Source: Photobacterium malacitanum
GTDB lineage: Bacteria; Pseudomonadota; Gammaproteobacteria; Enterobacterales; Vibrionaceae
DNA length: 64,000 nucleotides
Assembly: GCF_900185615.1 (NCBI RefSeq)
Contig: NZ_FYAK01000007.1
Span: 62,001-126,000 of the forward strand
Direction of reading: 5' to 3'
The notes beneath the pieces were generated by a model. It ran no database searches. It was not told where the DNA came from and was given only the letters and a program-made list of their open reading frames with translations. The position numbers were made by a program, and so were the translations under genes. The stretch's first letter is position 1. The number at the start of each line of letters is the position of its first letter. Of this stretch, positions 1-9,542 are shown one piece after another.

Positions 1-643
1 GTTTATCGAGCAGCAACAACAATTAGCGTATTTTAAGGATATTGAACAAGCAGTGACACTTGCTCGCGCTGAAGGTAAAACGGTTTTTCCTCCTCAAAAA
101 GATGTGTTTAACGCGTTTACAAGTACACCATTAATGACAACGAAAGTGGTGATTTTAGGTCAAGATCCTTATCATGGCCCGAATCAAGCTCATGGGTTGA
201 GTTTTTCGGTATTACCTGGTGTAAAAACACCACCATCATTGGTTAATATGTATAAAGAATTAGCGACTGATATTGACGGGTTTACGATCCCTGATCAAGG
301 GTATTTGCAGTCATGGGCAGATCAAGGGGTGTTATTACTTAATACTGTGCTAACGGTTGAGCAAGGTAACGCCCATTCTCATGCTAAAATTGGTTGGGAA
401 ACGTTTACTGATCGTGCTATTGAATATATTAATGATAATACCGAAGGGGTGATTTTTTTATTGTGGGGCGCTCATGCTCAAAAGAAAGGTAAAAAAATAG
501 ATGCCAACCGACATCATGTTCTGACCTCAGCCCATCCATCACCATTGTCAGCTTACCGTGGTTTTTTTGGGTGTAAGCATTTCTCAGCAACGAATGCGTT
601 ATTAATTGCAATGAATAAAACGCCGATTGATTGGCAATTATAA
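1..643 (+). CDS. ung: Uracil-DNA glycosylase, 5' end cut by the window
   Basis: Family 1 uracil-DNA glycosylase, which removes uracil from DNA at the start of base excision repair. The reading frame is open from base 2, so the real start lies before the window; by comparison with E. coli Ung about ten to fifteen N-terminal residues are missing. The GTG at 53 is internal. The catalytic GQDPYHG motif, whose Asp activates water, lies near base 158. The [10 protein letters not shown] motif, with the catalytic His and the DNA-intercalating loop, lies near base 533. The end of the protein (TPIDW) matches the family. A hairpin terminator follows. Everything visible looks intact. Confidence 0.97.
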   Translation, partial: FIEQQQQLAYFKDIEQAVTLARAEGKTVFPPQKDVFNAFTSTPLMTTKVVILGQDPYHGPNQAHGLSFSVLPGVKTPPSLVNMYKELATDIDGFTIPDQGYLQSWADQGVLLLNTVLTVEQGNAHSHAKIGWETFTDRAIEYINDNTEGVIFLLWGAHAQKKGKKIDANRHHVLTSAHPSPLSAYRGFFGCKHFSATNALLIAMNKTPIDWQL

Positions 644-674
644 TCATAGCGTAAATATTGCTTAAAGGAATAAA

Positions 675-705
675 ACGGCCAGCAGTGAAGCTGGCCGTTA
701 TTTAG
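675..705. terminator. Hairpin terminator between ung and the DUF3545 gene
   Basis: A perfect 9-bp stem, ACGGCCAGC pairing with GCTGGCCGT around a 6-base loop, sits between two convergent genes. T-rich sequence follows on the plus strand and an A-rich flank precedes it, so it could serve both directions. Confidence 0.75.
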
Positions 706-711
706 TTGTTA

Positions 712-894
712 CTAAAAATCAAAATCATCACTATTGAAACTACCGCACATATCCATATCTTGTAGTTCTCGACGTAGTCTTTGACGATCTTTTAAGGCTT
801 CAATTTCACGCCATTTTCTCTTTTCCGGTTTTGCGCGAGAGCGGCGCGAAACTGTATCCGTAGTCATCATATCGTCGAATGCAAAGCTATCCAT
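712..894 (-). CDS. DUF3545 family small protein
   Basis: A 60-residue protein that I recognise as DUF3545, a family of unknown function seen in Vibrionaceae and relatives. It is highly charged. A basic central block (residues about 18-45, with RRSRAKPEKRKWREIE) is followed by an acidic C-terminus ending in DDFDF. There is no signal peptide or membrane segment, so it is probably cytoplasmic. The ATG has an AGG-type ribosome binding site six bases upstream. It is convergent with ung and has its own promoter region to the right. No function can be assigned from sequence. Confidence 0.8.
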   Translation of the reverse strand: MDSFAFDDMMTTDTVSRRSRAKPEKRKWREIEALKDRQRLRRELQDMDMCGSFNSDDFDF

Positions 895-1392
895 AAAGCA
901 CCTATTCCTACTCTACGCTTGATGTAAGCGTTCAGATTATTTATTACCATAGAATGGTTGACAATAAAATTGAACTGTTTCTCATTTGTTACCAAAAGAT
1001 GAAATATTTATGTGCAGAATATCACGATTGGTGATTATTTGGTTAAATAACGGTCTGTTATAGTGTTAAATAACTATTTTATAGCTTTGGTGTCCAGATG
1101 ATATCAAAGTTGTCAATAATATAAGATTTACTGATGGTTAAGGGGTGGTAATTATTGTTTTTTTATTATGAGTGGATTGTGTAACACATTGTAAAAATAA
1201 CGAGAATGAGATTATTTTTATTCTAATAAAGGTCTTATACTTTAATAGTAAATTTATAGCTTAAATTATTTATCATAATAACGAATGCTTATAGCGTATT
1301 ATTATTGAGGCCATTAGTGTTCTTGCTCACGACAGATAACAGTGCAAGTTAGGGCTTTATATCATTCTTTATCGATCAGTGAAGGCATCAAT
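895..1392. other. AT-rich divergent intergenic region
   Basis: About 500 bases between the divergent DUF3545 and symporter genes. It must hold promoters for both. I see no ORF or RNA gene with support. A stretch around 1198-1222 (GAGAATGAGATTATTTTTAT) loosely resembles a Fur-type AT-rich palindrome but matches it poorly, so it is noted only as a possible operator. Confidence 0.5.
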
Positions 1393-2841
1393 GTGAACAG
1401 TCAAATTAACTTTATCAATGATTTGTTGTGGGGATCGATATTGATATATTTGCTAATTGGTATTGGCATTTATTTTACTTATCGGCTTAATTTTATTCAG
1501 TTCCGTCATTTTAAGCATATGTTTGCGATAATGAAAAATAGTCGCAAATCGGATGCCGCGGGTATTTCTTCTTTTCAAGCGCTATGTACCAGTCTTGCAG
1601 CAAGAGTTGGCACTGGTAATATGGCAGGAGTGGCGGTTGCGTTAACTCTGGGTGGCCCTGGGGCTATTTTTTGGATGTGGTTAATTGCTATGTTAGGCAT
1701 GGCAACCGCTTTTGCAGAAAGTGCATTAGCACAACTGTATAAAACCCGTGATGATGATGGTAATTATCGTGGTGGGCCTGCTTATTATATGGAGCGAGGC
1801 TTGGGAATGCGTTGGATGGGAATGATGTTTTCTATCTTTCTTATTATCGCTTTTGGGCTAGTTTTTAATGCGGTACAAGCTAATTCAATCACTCAGGCTA
1901 CTGAGGTTGCGTTTGGATGGCAGCCACAATATGTCGGTTTAGGGTTGGTTTTATTAACTGGAGTGATTATTTTTGGTGGTATGCGAGCGATCGCACGTAC
2001 CGCTGAGATATTAGTACCAACAATGGCGTTGTGTTACCTCGGGCTAGCATTGTTTATTATGCTGAGTAATATTGAGCAACTGCCACATATATTAATGGTT
2101 ATTTTTAGAAGTGCATTTGGGTTTGAAGAAGCAGCCTCTGGCGCATTAGGGTATACCATAGCTCAAGGTATGATTAATGGCCTAAAACGCGGTTTGTTTT
2201 CAAATGAAGCCGGTATGGGATCGGCCCCTAATGCTGCTGCATCTGCAACACCTTATCCTCCTCATCCGGCCTCACAAGGTTATGTGCAAATGCTGGGGGT
2301 GTTTATGGACACCATTGTTATTTGTTCTGCAACCGTGGCAATTATTTTAATGTCTGGTGAATATGAACCGCATAGTAGTATTACTGGTATTGCATTAACC
2401 CAACAAGCAGTGAGTTCACAAGTTGGTGATTGGGGCGGTATTTTTATTGCGATTGCGATTTTCTTTTTCTCCTTTACATCATTAATAGCCAATTATTCTT
2501 ATGCTGAAACCAATCTGATCTTTTTAGAACATAATCATAAGGTTGGGCTAAATGTTTTTCGAATGGTAGTACTATGTATGGTGATGTTTGGTGCATTGGC
2601 TGATTTACCAACAGTATGGGCGATGGCTGATATCTCTATGGGAATGATGGCAATGATTAACTTAGCCGCGATAGTATTGCTTTCTGGTACGGTAGTGAAG
2701 TTAGCCCAAGATTATAATAAGCAATTATCACTTGGAAAAGTGCCAACATTTCATCGCCAAGACTACCCTGAACTACAGGGGCAACTTGAAGATGGTGTAT
2801 GGGATCAGCCTAGTTCATCCTCGAGGTCAACAATACGCTAA
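1393..2841 (+). CDS. Sodium:alanine/glycine symporter (AGCS family)
   Basis: Inner-membrane AGCS-family carrier that takes up alanine or glycine with Na+. About ten hydrophobic segments span the protein. Family signatures are visible: the N-terminal LLWG...YFTYRLNFIQFRHF, the GTGNMAGVAVALTLGGPGAIFWMW loop (GTGN near base 1612), and NEAGMGSAPNAAA (near base 2201). I place the start at GTG 1393, which follows GAAGG by seven bases and begins VNSQINFINDLLWG as in relatives. The longer frame from GTG 1342 lacks such a site. The result is 482 residues, normal for the family. The gene appears to stand alone, with a weak hairpin terminator after it. Substrate choice between alanine and glycine is not decided by sequence. 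Confidence 0.92.
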   Translation: MNSQINFINDLLWGSILIYLLIGIGIYFTYRLNFIQFRHFKHMFAIMKNSRKSDAAGISSFQALCTSLAARVGTGNMAGVAVALTLGGPGAIFWMWLIAMLGMATAFAESALAQLYKTRDDDGNYRGGPAYYMERGLGMRWMGMMFSIFLIIAFGLVFNAVQANSITQATEVAFGWQPQYVGLGLVLLTGVIIFGGMRAIARTAEILVPTMALCYLGLALFIMLSNIEQLPHILMVIFRSAFGFEEAASGALGYTIAQGMINGLKRGLFSNEAGMGSAPNAAASATPYPPHPASQGYVQMLGVFMDTIVICSATVAIILMSGEYEPHSSITGIALTQQAVSSQVGDWGGIFIAIAIFFFSFTSLIANYSYAETNLIFLEHNHKVGLNVFRMVVLCMVMFGALADLPTVWAMADISMGMMAMINLAAIVLLSGTVVKLAQDYNKQLSLGKVPTFHRQDYPELQGQLEDGVWDQPSSSSRSTIR

Positions 2842-2872
2842 TTGTAGTTATACCTATTAATTAAATAGTAAT

Positions 2873-2899
2873 AACCATCATGGTTGAAGGTGGTTTTTT
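2873..2899 (+). terminator. Terminator after the AGCS symporter
   Basis: A 7-bp stem, AACCATC with GGTGGTT and one G-T pair, encloses a 9-base loop and is followed directly by a run of T. Confidence 0.5.
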
Positions 2900-2949
2900 A
2901 ACGTGATGGTGGTAGTCTAATTAGGTCAGACTTTAAAGGAAAAAGCCTT

Positions 2950-3726
2950 ATGTTAATCGTGGTATCACCTGCAAAAACGTTAGATTATGAATCGCCTTTA
3001 GCAACCACAACCTTTACCTTACCAGAGTTTACTCAGCATTCTGCGGAACTGATTGATGTATGCCGTGAGCTTACACCAATGGATATTGCGAGCTTAATGA
3101 AGGTTAGCGATAAAATTGCAGGATTAAATGCAGCCCGTTTTGCTGAATGGCAGCCACAGTTTACGGTTGATAATGCACGACAGGCAATATTGGCATTTAA
3201 AGGTGATGTCTATACGGGGTTAGCTGCTGAAACCATGACTGAAGCTCAGTTTGCCTATGCTCAACAGCATTTACGCATGTTGTCTGGCTTATATGGTTTA
3301 TTGCGTCCATTAGATTTGATGCAACCTTATCGCTTAGAGATGGGGACTAAATTAACCAATCCCCGTGGCACTAACTTGTATCAGTTCTGGGGCAATATTA
3401 TTACCGATAAATTAAATCTAGCATTAGCAGAACAGGGTGATGATATTCTGATCAATCTTGCATCTAATGAATATTTTAAAGCGGTGAAACCGAAGTTGTT
3501 GAATGCTCAATTGATCACGCCAGTTTTTAAAGATTGCAAGAACGGCAATTATAAAGTGATCAGCTTTTACGCTAAAAAAGCGCGAGGCATGATGGCGCGC
3601 TATATTATTGATAATCAAATAACCTCGATTGAAGCATTAAAGAAATTTGACTGTGGAGGTTATTATTTCGTCGCTGCGGAATCAACCGCGAAGGAATTGG
3701 TGTTTAAGCGCGAACAGCAAAACTAA
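2950..3726 (+). CDS. yaaA: Peroxide stress protein YaaA
   Basis: Member of the UPF0246/YaaA family (DUF328). In E. coli YaaA is induced by OxyR and limits free intracellular iron and oxidative DNA damage during peroxide stress; it binds DNA. The 258 residues match the usual length from start to end. The N-terminus [13 protein letters not shown] and the central [22 protein letters not shown] and [11 protein letters not shown] segments are family hallmarks. AAAGGA precedes the ATG. The gene stands alone between the symporter and convergent srmB. No OxyR site is recognised by eye. Confidence 0.95.
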   Translation: MLIVVSPAKTLDYESPLATTTFTLPEFTQHSAELIDVCRELTPMDIASLMKVSDKIAGLNAARFAEWQPQFTVDNARQAILAFKGDVYTGLAAETMTEAQFAYAQQHLRMLSGLYGLLRPLDLMQPYRLEMGTKLTNPRGTNLYQFWGNIITDKLNLALAEQGDDILINLASNEYFKAVKPKLLNAQLITPVFKDCKNGNYKVISFYAKKARGMMARYIIDNQITSIEALKKFDCGGYYFVAAESTAKELVFKREQQN

Positions 3727-3755
3727 CACTGCTATCGTGTTTTTAAGAACAAAAA

Positions 3756-3786
3756 AAGGCCAACGTCTTAGCGTTGGCCTTGTTAT
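3756..3786. terminator. Bidirectional terminator between yaaA and srmB
   Basis: A perfect 10-bp stem (AAGGCCAACG with CGTTGGCCTT) around a 6-base loop. A-rich sequence lies on the left and T-rich on the right, which suits termination of both convergent genes. Confidence 0.85.
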
Positions 3787-3809
3787 TTATTGATGGTGTA
3801 AAAGAAAAA

Positions 3810-5060
3810 TTACGACTTAGCTTGGCTTTTTTTAGCCGCTTGTTTGATTTTCTTTTTCGCTTTCGCTTCTTTTACTTTTTTAGTGACTTTTTTCTTCTTT
3901 TTCGCGGTGTTTGGTTTTTTGGTCTGTGGACGCAAGCCATGAATAAAGCGTTCTGGGATTTCTTCTTTCATGTAGCGACTAATACGCTCGATCATTCCTT
4001 GGTCATGTGCTTCAACTAAGGCGATTGCAGTACCTTTCTTACCCGCACGTGCGGTACGACCAATGCGGTGTACATATACTTCAGCGGTACGTGGTAGATC
4101 AAAGTTAATTACATGGCTGACATCGGGTAAATCTATACCACGAGCAGCAACGTCTGTCGCAATTAATACGTTCACTACACCATCACGGAAACGGGTGATC
4201 ATATTTGTACGCGCAGCTTGTGCCATTTCACCTTGAATCCAGTTACAAGGGATACCCATTGCGTCTAATTGACTGCGAAGGATAGCTAGGCGCTCACGTG
4301 TTTTGACAAAGATGATGGTACGTTCAGCTTGATCTTTAATGATGTTTTCTAATAGAGCGAGTTTGTGCTCCATATTGTCACAGCGAAGATACATTTGGTG
4401 AATCTTCTTACGCTCACGGCGAGAAGGATCAGCATTTACTTCAAGTGGTTCATTCAAAATTGTTTCTGAGAACTCACGTACGCCTTTACCTTCTAAGGTT
4501 GCCGAGAATAATAAGCTTTGACGACGCCAGCGACATTCGTGGTTGATGCGCTCAACAATTTTACCAAAGCCCATATCCAACATACGGTCAGCTTCATCAA
4601 GAATCAGACATTCAATTGCGCGGCAATCAAACTTCTCTGACTCAATGTATTCCATTAAACGACCAGGTGTTGCCACAACGATATCTTGTGTTTTTCCTAG
4701 TAGCTCAGCGTGCTCATCGTAAGAGATACCACCAGTAATGGTAAATATTTTTAAGTTAGTGTATTTAGCTAGCGCACGCGCATGCTCAGTAACTTGAATT
4801 GCTAATTCACGAGTCGGGGTTAAGATCAATACACGTGCAGGTCCCGGCTTTTTACGTGGGAAATCTTGCAAGTGCTGAATCATTGGCAGTAAAAACGCGG
4901 CTGTTTTTCCGGTCCCTGTTGGTGCAGAAGCCATGACATCTTTACCGTCAAGGGCATGAGGGATAGCCTGCGCTTGAACTACGGTTGGGCGGCTATAGCC
5001 GATCTCGTCAATCGCTCGTAATAGCTCGCTATCTAACTCTAATTCGGAAAAGTCTTTCAC
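3810..5060 (-). CDS. srmB: ATP-dependent RNA helicase SrmB (DEAD box)
   Basis: DEAD-box RNA helicase that in E. coli helps early assembly of the 50S ribosomal subunit. All core motifs are visible in order: Q motif (PTVVQAQAIP), motif I APTGTGKT, PTRELA, motif II DEAD in LILDEADRMLDMGF, motif III SAT, IIFVKTRER, TDVAARGIDLPDV and motif VI HRIGRTARAG. The lysine-rich tail after about residue 385 is typical of SrmB. The ATG start gives FSELELD as in E. coli SrmB. It lies upstream of trmN6 on the same map segment as in E. coli. The low-complexity tail produces long antisense ORFs, which are not genes. Confidence 0.95.
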   Translation of the reverse strand: MKDFSELELDSELLRAIDEIGYSRPTVVQAQAIPHALDGKDVMASAPTGTGKTAAFLLPMIQHLQDFPRKKPGPARVLILTPTRELAIQVTEHARALAKYTNLKIFTITGGISYDEHAELLGKTQDIVVATPGRLMEYIESEKFDCRAIECLILDEADRMLDMGFGKIVERINHECRWRRQSLLFSATLEGKGVREFSETILNEPLEVNADPSRRERKKIHQMYLRCDNMEHKLALLENIIKDQAERTIIFVKTRERLAILRSQLDAMGIPCNWIQGEMAQAARTNMITRFRDGVVNVLIATDVAARGIDLPDVSHVINFDLPRTAEVYVHRIGRTARAGKKGTAIALVEAHDQGMIERISRYMKEEIPERFIHGLRPQTKKPNTAKKKKKVTKKVKEAKAKKKIKQAAKKSQAKS

Positions 5061-5255
5061 CAGTTATCTCTCCCAAGACAAATGCTAAATATGTTCTCGT
5101 CACTGTGCTTTTAAAGCGTAACCAGAACATGGGTATTTATATTAAGGGGCGGCATTATAGCCACTCTTGGCGTAAGTAACACCGATTAAAACATAAAAAC
5201 TTCAGTTAATGATCAATATTCACCATTATAAAATTAAGTTTTATGCTGTTAGCGA

Positions 5256-5966
5256 TTACATTTTTAAGTAAAAATCTTTAGTAAGTGCAATAAAATCAGA
5301 TGAATAGCTGTTTTCAGTATGAATGCAAAGCTGGTGTTGTTCAGTAATGGCACTATTTTTTGTTAATTCAATCAATGTGCGCATAAACGGTTTGTGTGGT
5401 GTCGAACGAACATCACAACGGCGTTGGCAGTATAAGCCGTATGCTGCAGCTTGAGTGAGCAGTTGCTGGCCTTCATAAGTCGGTAGAATAAGACTGGCGC
5501 AGCCATCAGTGGTTAATAAATGACGAATAGTCGCCAATAACTGTTGGTGACTAAGGGTATCGGTATGGCGTGCAGTAGCGCGGTGTTGTCGTTGTGCCTG
5601 CTGACCCGTATTAAAATAAGGTGGATTACAAATAATACTATCAATCGATTCGGCTGTAATAGCTTGGCACCAGTGGTTAATGTCACTGTCAATGCATTGT
5701 AAGCGAGACTGCCATGGTGATGCTGCAAAGTTAGCTGTGGCGGCGGTGACGGCCGCGGCATCTAATTCAATCGCAGTGATCATTGCTGTAGATGTACGCT
5801 GTGCAGCCATTAATGCTAATAAGCCACTACCGGTACCAATATCAACAATCAACCCTTGTTGCGGTAACTTTGCCCATGCGCCTAATAATACCCCATCGGT
5901 ACTGATCGGCATGCCACAACCGTGATCATTGATAGTAAATTGTTTAAAACGAAAGCTGCGACTCAT
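5256..5966 (-). CDS. trmN6: tRNA1(Val) (adenine37-N6)-methyltransferase
   Basis: S-adenosylmethionine-dependent methyltransferase, called YfiC or TrmM in E. coli, that modifies A37 of tRNA-Val1. The Rossmann glycine-rich motif (VDIGTGSGLLALM) comes early, and the NPPY adenine-N6 methylation motif lies at CNPPYFNTGQQ. The upstream 24 codons of the longest frame are unlikely. ATG 5966 has AAGGA upstream and gives the conserved start FRFKQFTINDHGCGMPISTD, for 236 residues. Pairing with srmB is also seen in E. coli, where the two genes are neighbours. Function is assigned by family. Confidence 0.93.
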   Translation of the reverse strand: MSRSFRFKQFTINDHGCGMPISTDGVLLGAWAKLPQQGLIVDIGTGSGLLALMAAQRTSTAMITAIELDAAAVTAATANFAASPWQSRLQCIDSDINHWCQAITAESIDSIICNPPYFNTGQQAQRQHRATARHTDTLSHQQLLATIRHLLTTDGCASLILPTYEGQQLLTQAAAYGLYCQRRCDVRSTPHKPFMRTLIELTKNSAITEQHQLCIHTENSYSSDFIALTKDFYLKM

Positions 5967-6351
5967 GATGGATCCTTGGGTGACAGTACTACTGTTAGGT
6001 TTATAAAGCATACAAAAGCATATAAAACGATGGTGCAATAATCAAAAAAACACAACTGATAATAATCTGTTTATTTATTGTTAATTAGTTGTTACATCTT
6101 TTTTGTAAGTATGGTTTTTGTGGCTTAAATTGGCTTTTTATTCTGTTTTGAAATTTATAAATGGTTGTTAATTCCAGTTTGTTGGCTGGTTAACTGGATT
6201 ATATGGTGTTTTTATCTGGTCTATTGCTAAGGGTACTATTTTTGGTCATTATGCTAGCAGGCACAATAATTATAGCGATATATATTAGGTGCTACTTATT
6301 ATAAAAAATGCAGACACAATATATAACCCATTAGCGAGTGGAAGGTGCAGT
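5967..6351. other. Divergent intergenic region between trmN6 and brnQ
   Basis: AT-rich sequence that must carry promoters for trmN6 (left) and brnQ (right). It contains an inverted repeat, TCCAGTT at 6173-6179 with AACTGGA at 6192-6198. This could be an operator, but I cannot name a regulator. No gene is seen. Confidence 0.5.
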
Positions 6352-7668
6352 TTGAAAAAAACACTCAAAGTAACAGATATTATCGCGCTAGGCTTTATGA
6401 CCTTTGCGTTCTTTTTAGGTGCGGGCAACATCATTTTTCCACCGTTAGCAGGACAGCTAGCTGGTGAGAATATGTTACCTGCAATGTCAGGCTTTTTAGT
6501 TACCGCGGTTGGCTTACCTTTAATTGGTATTATCGCAGTCGCTATTGCTGGTGGTGGTTGGAGTGGGTTAACCCGTGATTTACCGTCAAAAGTAGCAACC
6601 TTAATGGCGGTATTGATTTTTATCATTATTGGCCCTGCGTTCGCTGCACCTCGTACCGGTCTTGTTGCCTATGAAATGGCTGTTAAACCGTTTATTACTG
6701 ATGCTAGTCAAACCAGCTTAACTATTTTTTCTATCCTCTTTTTTGCTGTAGCACTGTTTTTTGCTTGGTCTCGCGGTAAATTGATCGACATGATCGGTAA
6801 GTTTTTAACACCAGCTTTATTTGTGGTATTGACGGTACTTGCGATTGCTGTGTTCATGAATCCACAAGGCAGTATTATTGCAGCGCAAGGTGAATATATC
6901 ACTCAACCGTTTACTAAAGGTTTCCTTGAAGGTTACAACACCATGGATACTTTTGCGGCGCTGATGTTTGGAATGTTGATTGTTGATGTGATTCGAAGCA
7001 AAGGTATCACTGATGATAAGACCACTTGTACATATCTTATCTATGCGGGCTTAATTGCTGCAGTAGGTTTAGCGTTTGTGTATGTGTCATTGTTTTATCT
7101 TGGTGCGACCAGCGCGAGTATTGCGGCTGGTGTCGGTAATGGCGGTGCTATTTTAACAACGTATGTTATGGCGTTATTTGGCTCAACGGGACAAATTATT
7201 TTATCTAGCATTGTATTGCTAGCATGTTTAACTACCGCGATAGGCCTAATCAGTGCGTGTGCTGATTACTTTAGTACGCTAACACCACTATCTTATAAAA
7301 AGTGGGCAGTATTATTAGCTATCGTGTGTGCAGTTGTGGCAAATGTTGGTTTAAATATGCTGATTTCATTATCGATACCAGTATTATTTGCCTTGTATCC
7401 TGTAGCGATTGCGCTGGTTGCATTAACCTTAGTACGTAAATGGTTACCGAATCCACGTTTAGCCTATCGTGTGGTGCTGTTAGTTTCTTTTATCTTTAGT
7501 ATGATTGATGTGGCGAAGTACTTGCAGTTTGATGTATCAATGTTCAGTAGCTTACCGTTGTTTAATTACGGTATGGGCTGGGTATTACCAACCTTGATTG
7601 CACTGGTGATAACCCGTTTTGTCGGCACTAAAAATAACAATAATCATAGCGATACTGTTGCTGTGTAA
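6352..7668 (+). CDS. brnQ: Branched-chain amino acid transporter BrnQ (LIVCS family)
   Basis: Inner-membrane carrier of the LIVCS family that imports leucine, isoleucine and valine with Na+ (or H+). About twelve hydrophobic segments are present. The N-terminal DIIALGFMTFAFFLGAGNIIFPP matches E. coli BrnQ closely, as do the TMDT and AC.TTAIGL segments further on. I take TTG 6352 as the start: GGAAGG lies five bases upstream and the 438 residues equal the E. coli protein in length. The longer frame from GTG 6289 adds 21 polar residues without family support. A strong terminator follows. It is a single-gene unit. Confidence 0.95.
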   Translation: MKKTLKVTDIIALGFMTFAFFLGAGNIIFPPLAGQLAGENMLPAMSGFLVTAVGLPLIGIIAVAIAGGGWSGLTRDLPSKVATLMAVLIFIIIGPAFAAPRTGLVAYEMAVKPFITDASQTSLTIFSILFFAVALFFAWSRGKLIDMIGKFLTPALFVVLTVLAIAVFMNPQGSIIAAQGEYITQPFTKGFLEGYNTMDTFAALMFGMLIVDVIRSKGITDDKTTCTYLIYAGLIAAVGLAFVYVSLFYLGATSASIAAGVGNGGAILTTYVMALFGSTGQIILSSIVLLACLTTAIGLISACADYFSTLTPLSYKKWAVLLAIVCAVVANVGLNMLISLSIPVLFALYPVAIALVALTLVRKWLPNPRLAYRVVLLVSFIFSMIDVAKYLQFDVSMFSSLPLFNYGMGWVLPTLIALVITRFVGTKNNNNHSDTVAV

Positions 7669-7690
7669 TAACACCGTTATTGCTAAACAA

Positions 7691-7722
7691 AAAAGGGATA
7701 CCACATTGGTGTCCCTTTTTTT
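7691..7722 (+). terminator. Terminator after brnQ
   Basis: A 13-bp stem with one G-T pair (AAAAGGGATACCA with TGGTGTCCCTTTT) and a short loop, followed by T residues. The A-rich left arm could also serve fldB from the other side. Confidence 0.85.
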
Positions 7723-7749
7723 ATGGTATCGTTTATAGCCGTTAAGCTC

Positions 7750-8271
7750 TTATGGCAGTTGTGCGTATTCCAGCATGATTTGTTCACACCATTGCTCAAT
7801 GCGGGCATCGCTTAATTCATATTGGCTATCTTCATCTAACGCTAAACCGACAAAAAATTGTTGATCTGCAGTTAACGCTTTTGATGCTTGAAATTGGTAG
7901 CTGTCATCATTGGGCCAATAACCGATAAATTGCACCCCTGTAGAGCATAACTGATCGTGCAACATGCCCATCGCGTCTAAAAACCACTCGGTATACCCTT
8001 CCTGATCGCCAAGACCAAATAGCGCCACCGTTTTTTGTTGTAATTGTAAACCATCAAGTTGTTGCCACACCGCTTCCCAATCTTCTTGGATTTCACCAAA
8101 GTCCCAGGTTGAAATGCCTAAAATCAACATGTCATATTGGTTCATTTCTGCTACTGGCGTGTGCTTAATATTGTGCAATTCAATGATTTCAGCCCCGAGG
8201 CAATCACGAATTTTTTCTGCTGCCATTTCGGTATAGCAAGTGGTCGAGCCATAAAACAAGCCAATTTTCAT
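7750..8271 (-). CDS. fldB: Flavodoxin 2
   Basis: Long-chain flavodoxin, a small FMN-binding electron carrier in the cytoplasm. The phosphate-binding loop is [14 protein letters not shown] near the N-terminus. The other FMN loops ([16 protein letters not shown] and [18 protein letters not shown]) are present. The sequence follows E. coli FldB rather than FldA, and the 173 residues match FldB. It is divergent from xerD, as in E. coli. In E. coli fldB is a SoxRS target, but I see no clear SoxS site here. Confidence 0.94.
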   Translation of the reverse strand: MKIGLFYGSTTCYTEMAAEKIRDCLGAEIIELHNIKHTPVAEMNQYDMLILGISTWDFGEIQEDWEAVWQQLDGLQLQQKTVALFGLGDQEGYTEWFLDAMGMLHDQLCSTGVQFIGYWPNDDSYQFQASKALTADQQFFVGLALDEDSQYELSDARIEQWCEQIMLEYAQLP

Positions 8272-8484
8272 GTCGTGTACCTTGTATGCTTATTGTTAGA
8301 TTAAAGTGTACTCGTTATTGTTGATTGAGCTCAAGACTCGACGGGCACTGAAAGCGATAAGTTTAAGATTAATAAACAGAGAACGAGGTTACTTTTTAGA
8401 ATAAATATCCTATCATGCGCTAATTACTGTGTTTTTATCCATGTATTTAAACCGTCTTACGACACAGCTTATGGCGAGGTAAAA

Positions 8485-9381
8485 ATGGTAACCGACGATG
8501 TTATTATTGAACGCTTTCTCGATGCGATGTGGATGGAGCGAGGGTTATCTGAAAATACTCTTGCTTCTTATCGCAATGATTTAAAAAAATTACAGCAATG
8601 GATGCAGCAGCAAAATATTGTGCTTTCAGAGGCTTCGATTGATGATTTACAACGTTATCAATTATGGCTATTTGATCAAGATTATAAGCAAACCTCGCGT
8701 GCCCGTATGGTGTCAGCTATTCGACGCTTATTTCAATATTTATACCGTGAAAAAGTGCGCGTCGATGATCCTAGTGCGATGCTGGTTACGCCTAAATTGC
8801 CGCAACGGCTGCCTAAAGATCTTACCGAAGCACAAGTTGATGCATTATTAGAAGCGCCAGATGTTAATGATCCGCTGCAATTGCGCGATAAAGCAATGTT
8901 GGAATTATTATATGCCACCGGGCTACGTGTGACAGAGTTAGTGACCTTAACCATGGATAAAGTCAGCTTACGCCAAGGCGTTGTGAGGGTGACAGGTAAA
9001 GGGGATAAAGAACGGTTAGTACCTATGGGCGAAAATGCGGTTGATTGGATTGAGCAATTTATTGACAGCGGTCGACCGCTATTATTAGGTGAAAAAAGTT
9101 CCGATGTGTTATTTCCTAGCCGACGAGCAAAGCAAATGACACGCCAAACGTTTTGGCATCGAATTAAATATTATGCGGTGTTAGCTGGTATTGATGCTGA
9201 TACTTTATCACCCCATGTAATGCGGCATGCTTTTGCGACTCATTTACTTAATTACGGCGCAGATTTACGAGTGGTACAAATGTTGCTTGGTCATAGTGAT
9301 CTATCAACGACTCAAATTTATACGCATGTTGCGACGGAAAGATTGAAACAATTGCATCAAAGTCACCACCCACGTGCATAA
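8485..9381 (+). CDS. xerD: Site-specific tyrosine recombinase XerD
   Basis: Partner of XerC in resolving chromosome dimers at dif, under control of FtsK at the septum. It has the N-terminal SAM-like core-binding domain (to about residue 105), then the catalytic domain. The catalytic set is complete: Arg in ATGLRVTEL, Lys in TGKGDKERLVP, HVMRH, LGHSDLSTTQ and Tyr in IYTHV. The length, 298 residues, is identical to E. coli XerD, so the catalytic positions correspond (about 148, 172, 244, 247, 270, 279). GAGG precedes the ATG. It is followed by dsbC and recJ in E. coli order. Confidence 0.97.
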   Translation: MVTDDVIIERFLDAMWMERGLSENTLASYRNDLKKLQQWMQQQNIVLSEASIDDLQRYQLWLFDQDYKQTSRARMVSAIRRLFQYLYREKVRVDDPSAMLVTPKLPQRLPKDLTEAQVDALLEAPDVNDPLQLRDKAMLELLYATGLRVTELVTLTMDKVSLRQGVVRVTGKGDKERLVPMGENAVDWIEQFIDSGRPLLLGEKSSDVLFPSRRAKQMTRQTFWHRIKYYAVLAGIDADTLSPHVMRHAFATHLLNYGADLRVVQMLLGHSDLSTTQIYTHVATERLKQLHQSHHPRA

Positions 9382-9542
9382 TTATGAGATGTTGTTAGAT
9401 AAAACTAGCGATAATATTTGTATTTAGGGATACTTCATTTATGCTGCGGACATAAAAATAGTAGTGTAATTGAAACTATATAGTTGTGATCTCGGTCTGT
9501 AGTTATATCGAGACAGTCATCATTTTAAAAGGGAATAACAAG

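Noticed and set aside
1198-1222. Fur box upstream of the AGCS symporter
   Set aside because: The match to the Fur consensus is weak in an AT-rich background, and an amino-acid symporter is not a typical Fur target.
3774-4019. Plus-strand ORF rich in Phe opposite the srmB tail
   Set aside because: It is the reverse complement of the Lys-rich C-terminus of SrmB and shows no family or start signal.
6285-6626. Minus-strand 113-codon ORF over the start of brnQ
   Set aside because: It is antisense to well-conserved BrnQ membrane segments and is a shadow of that reading frame.
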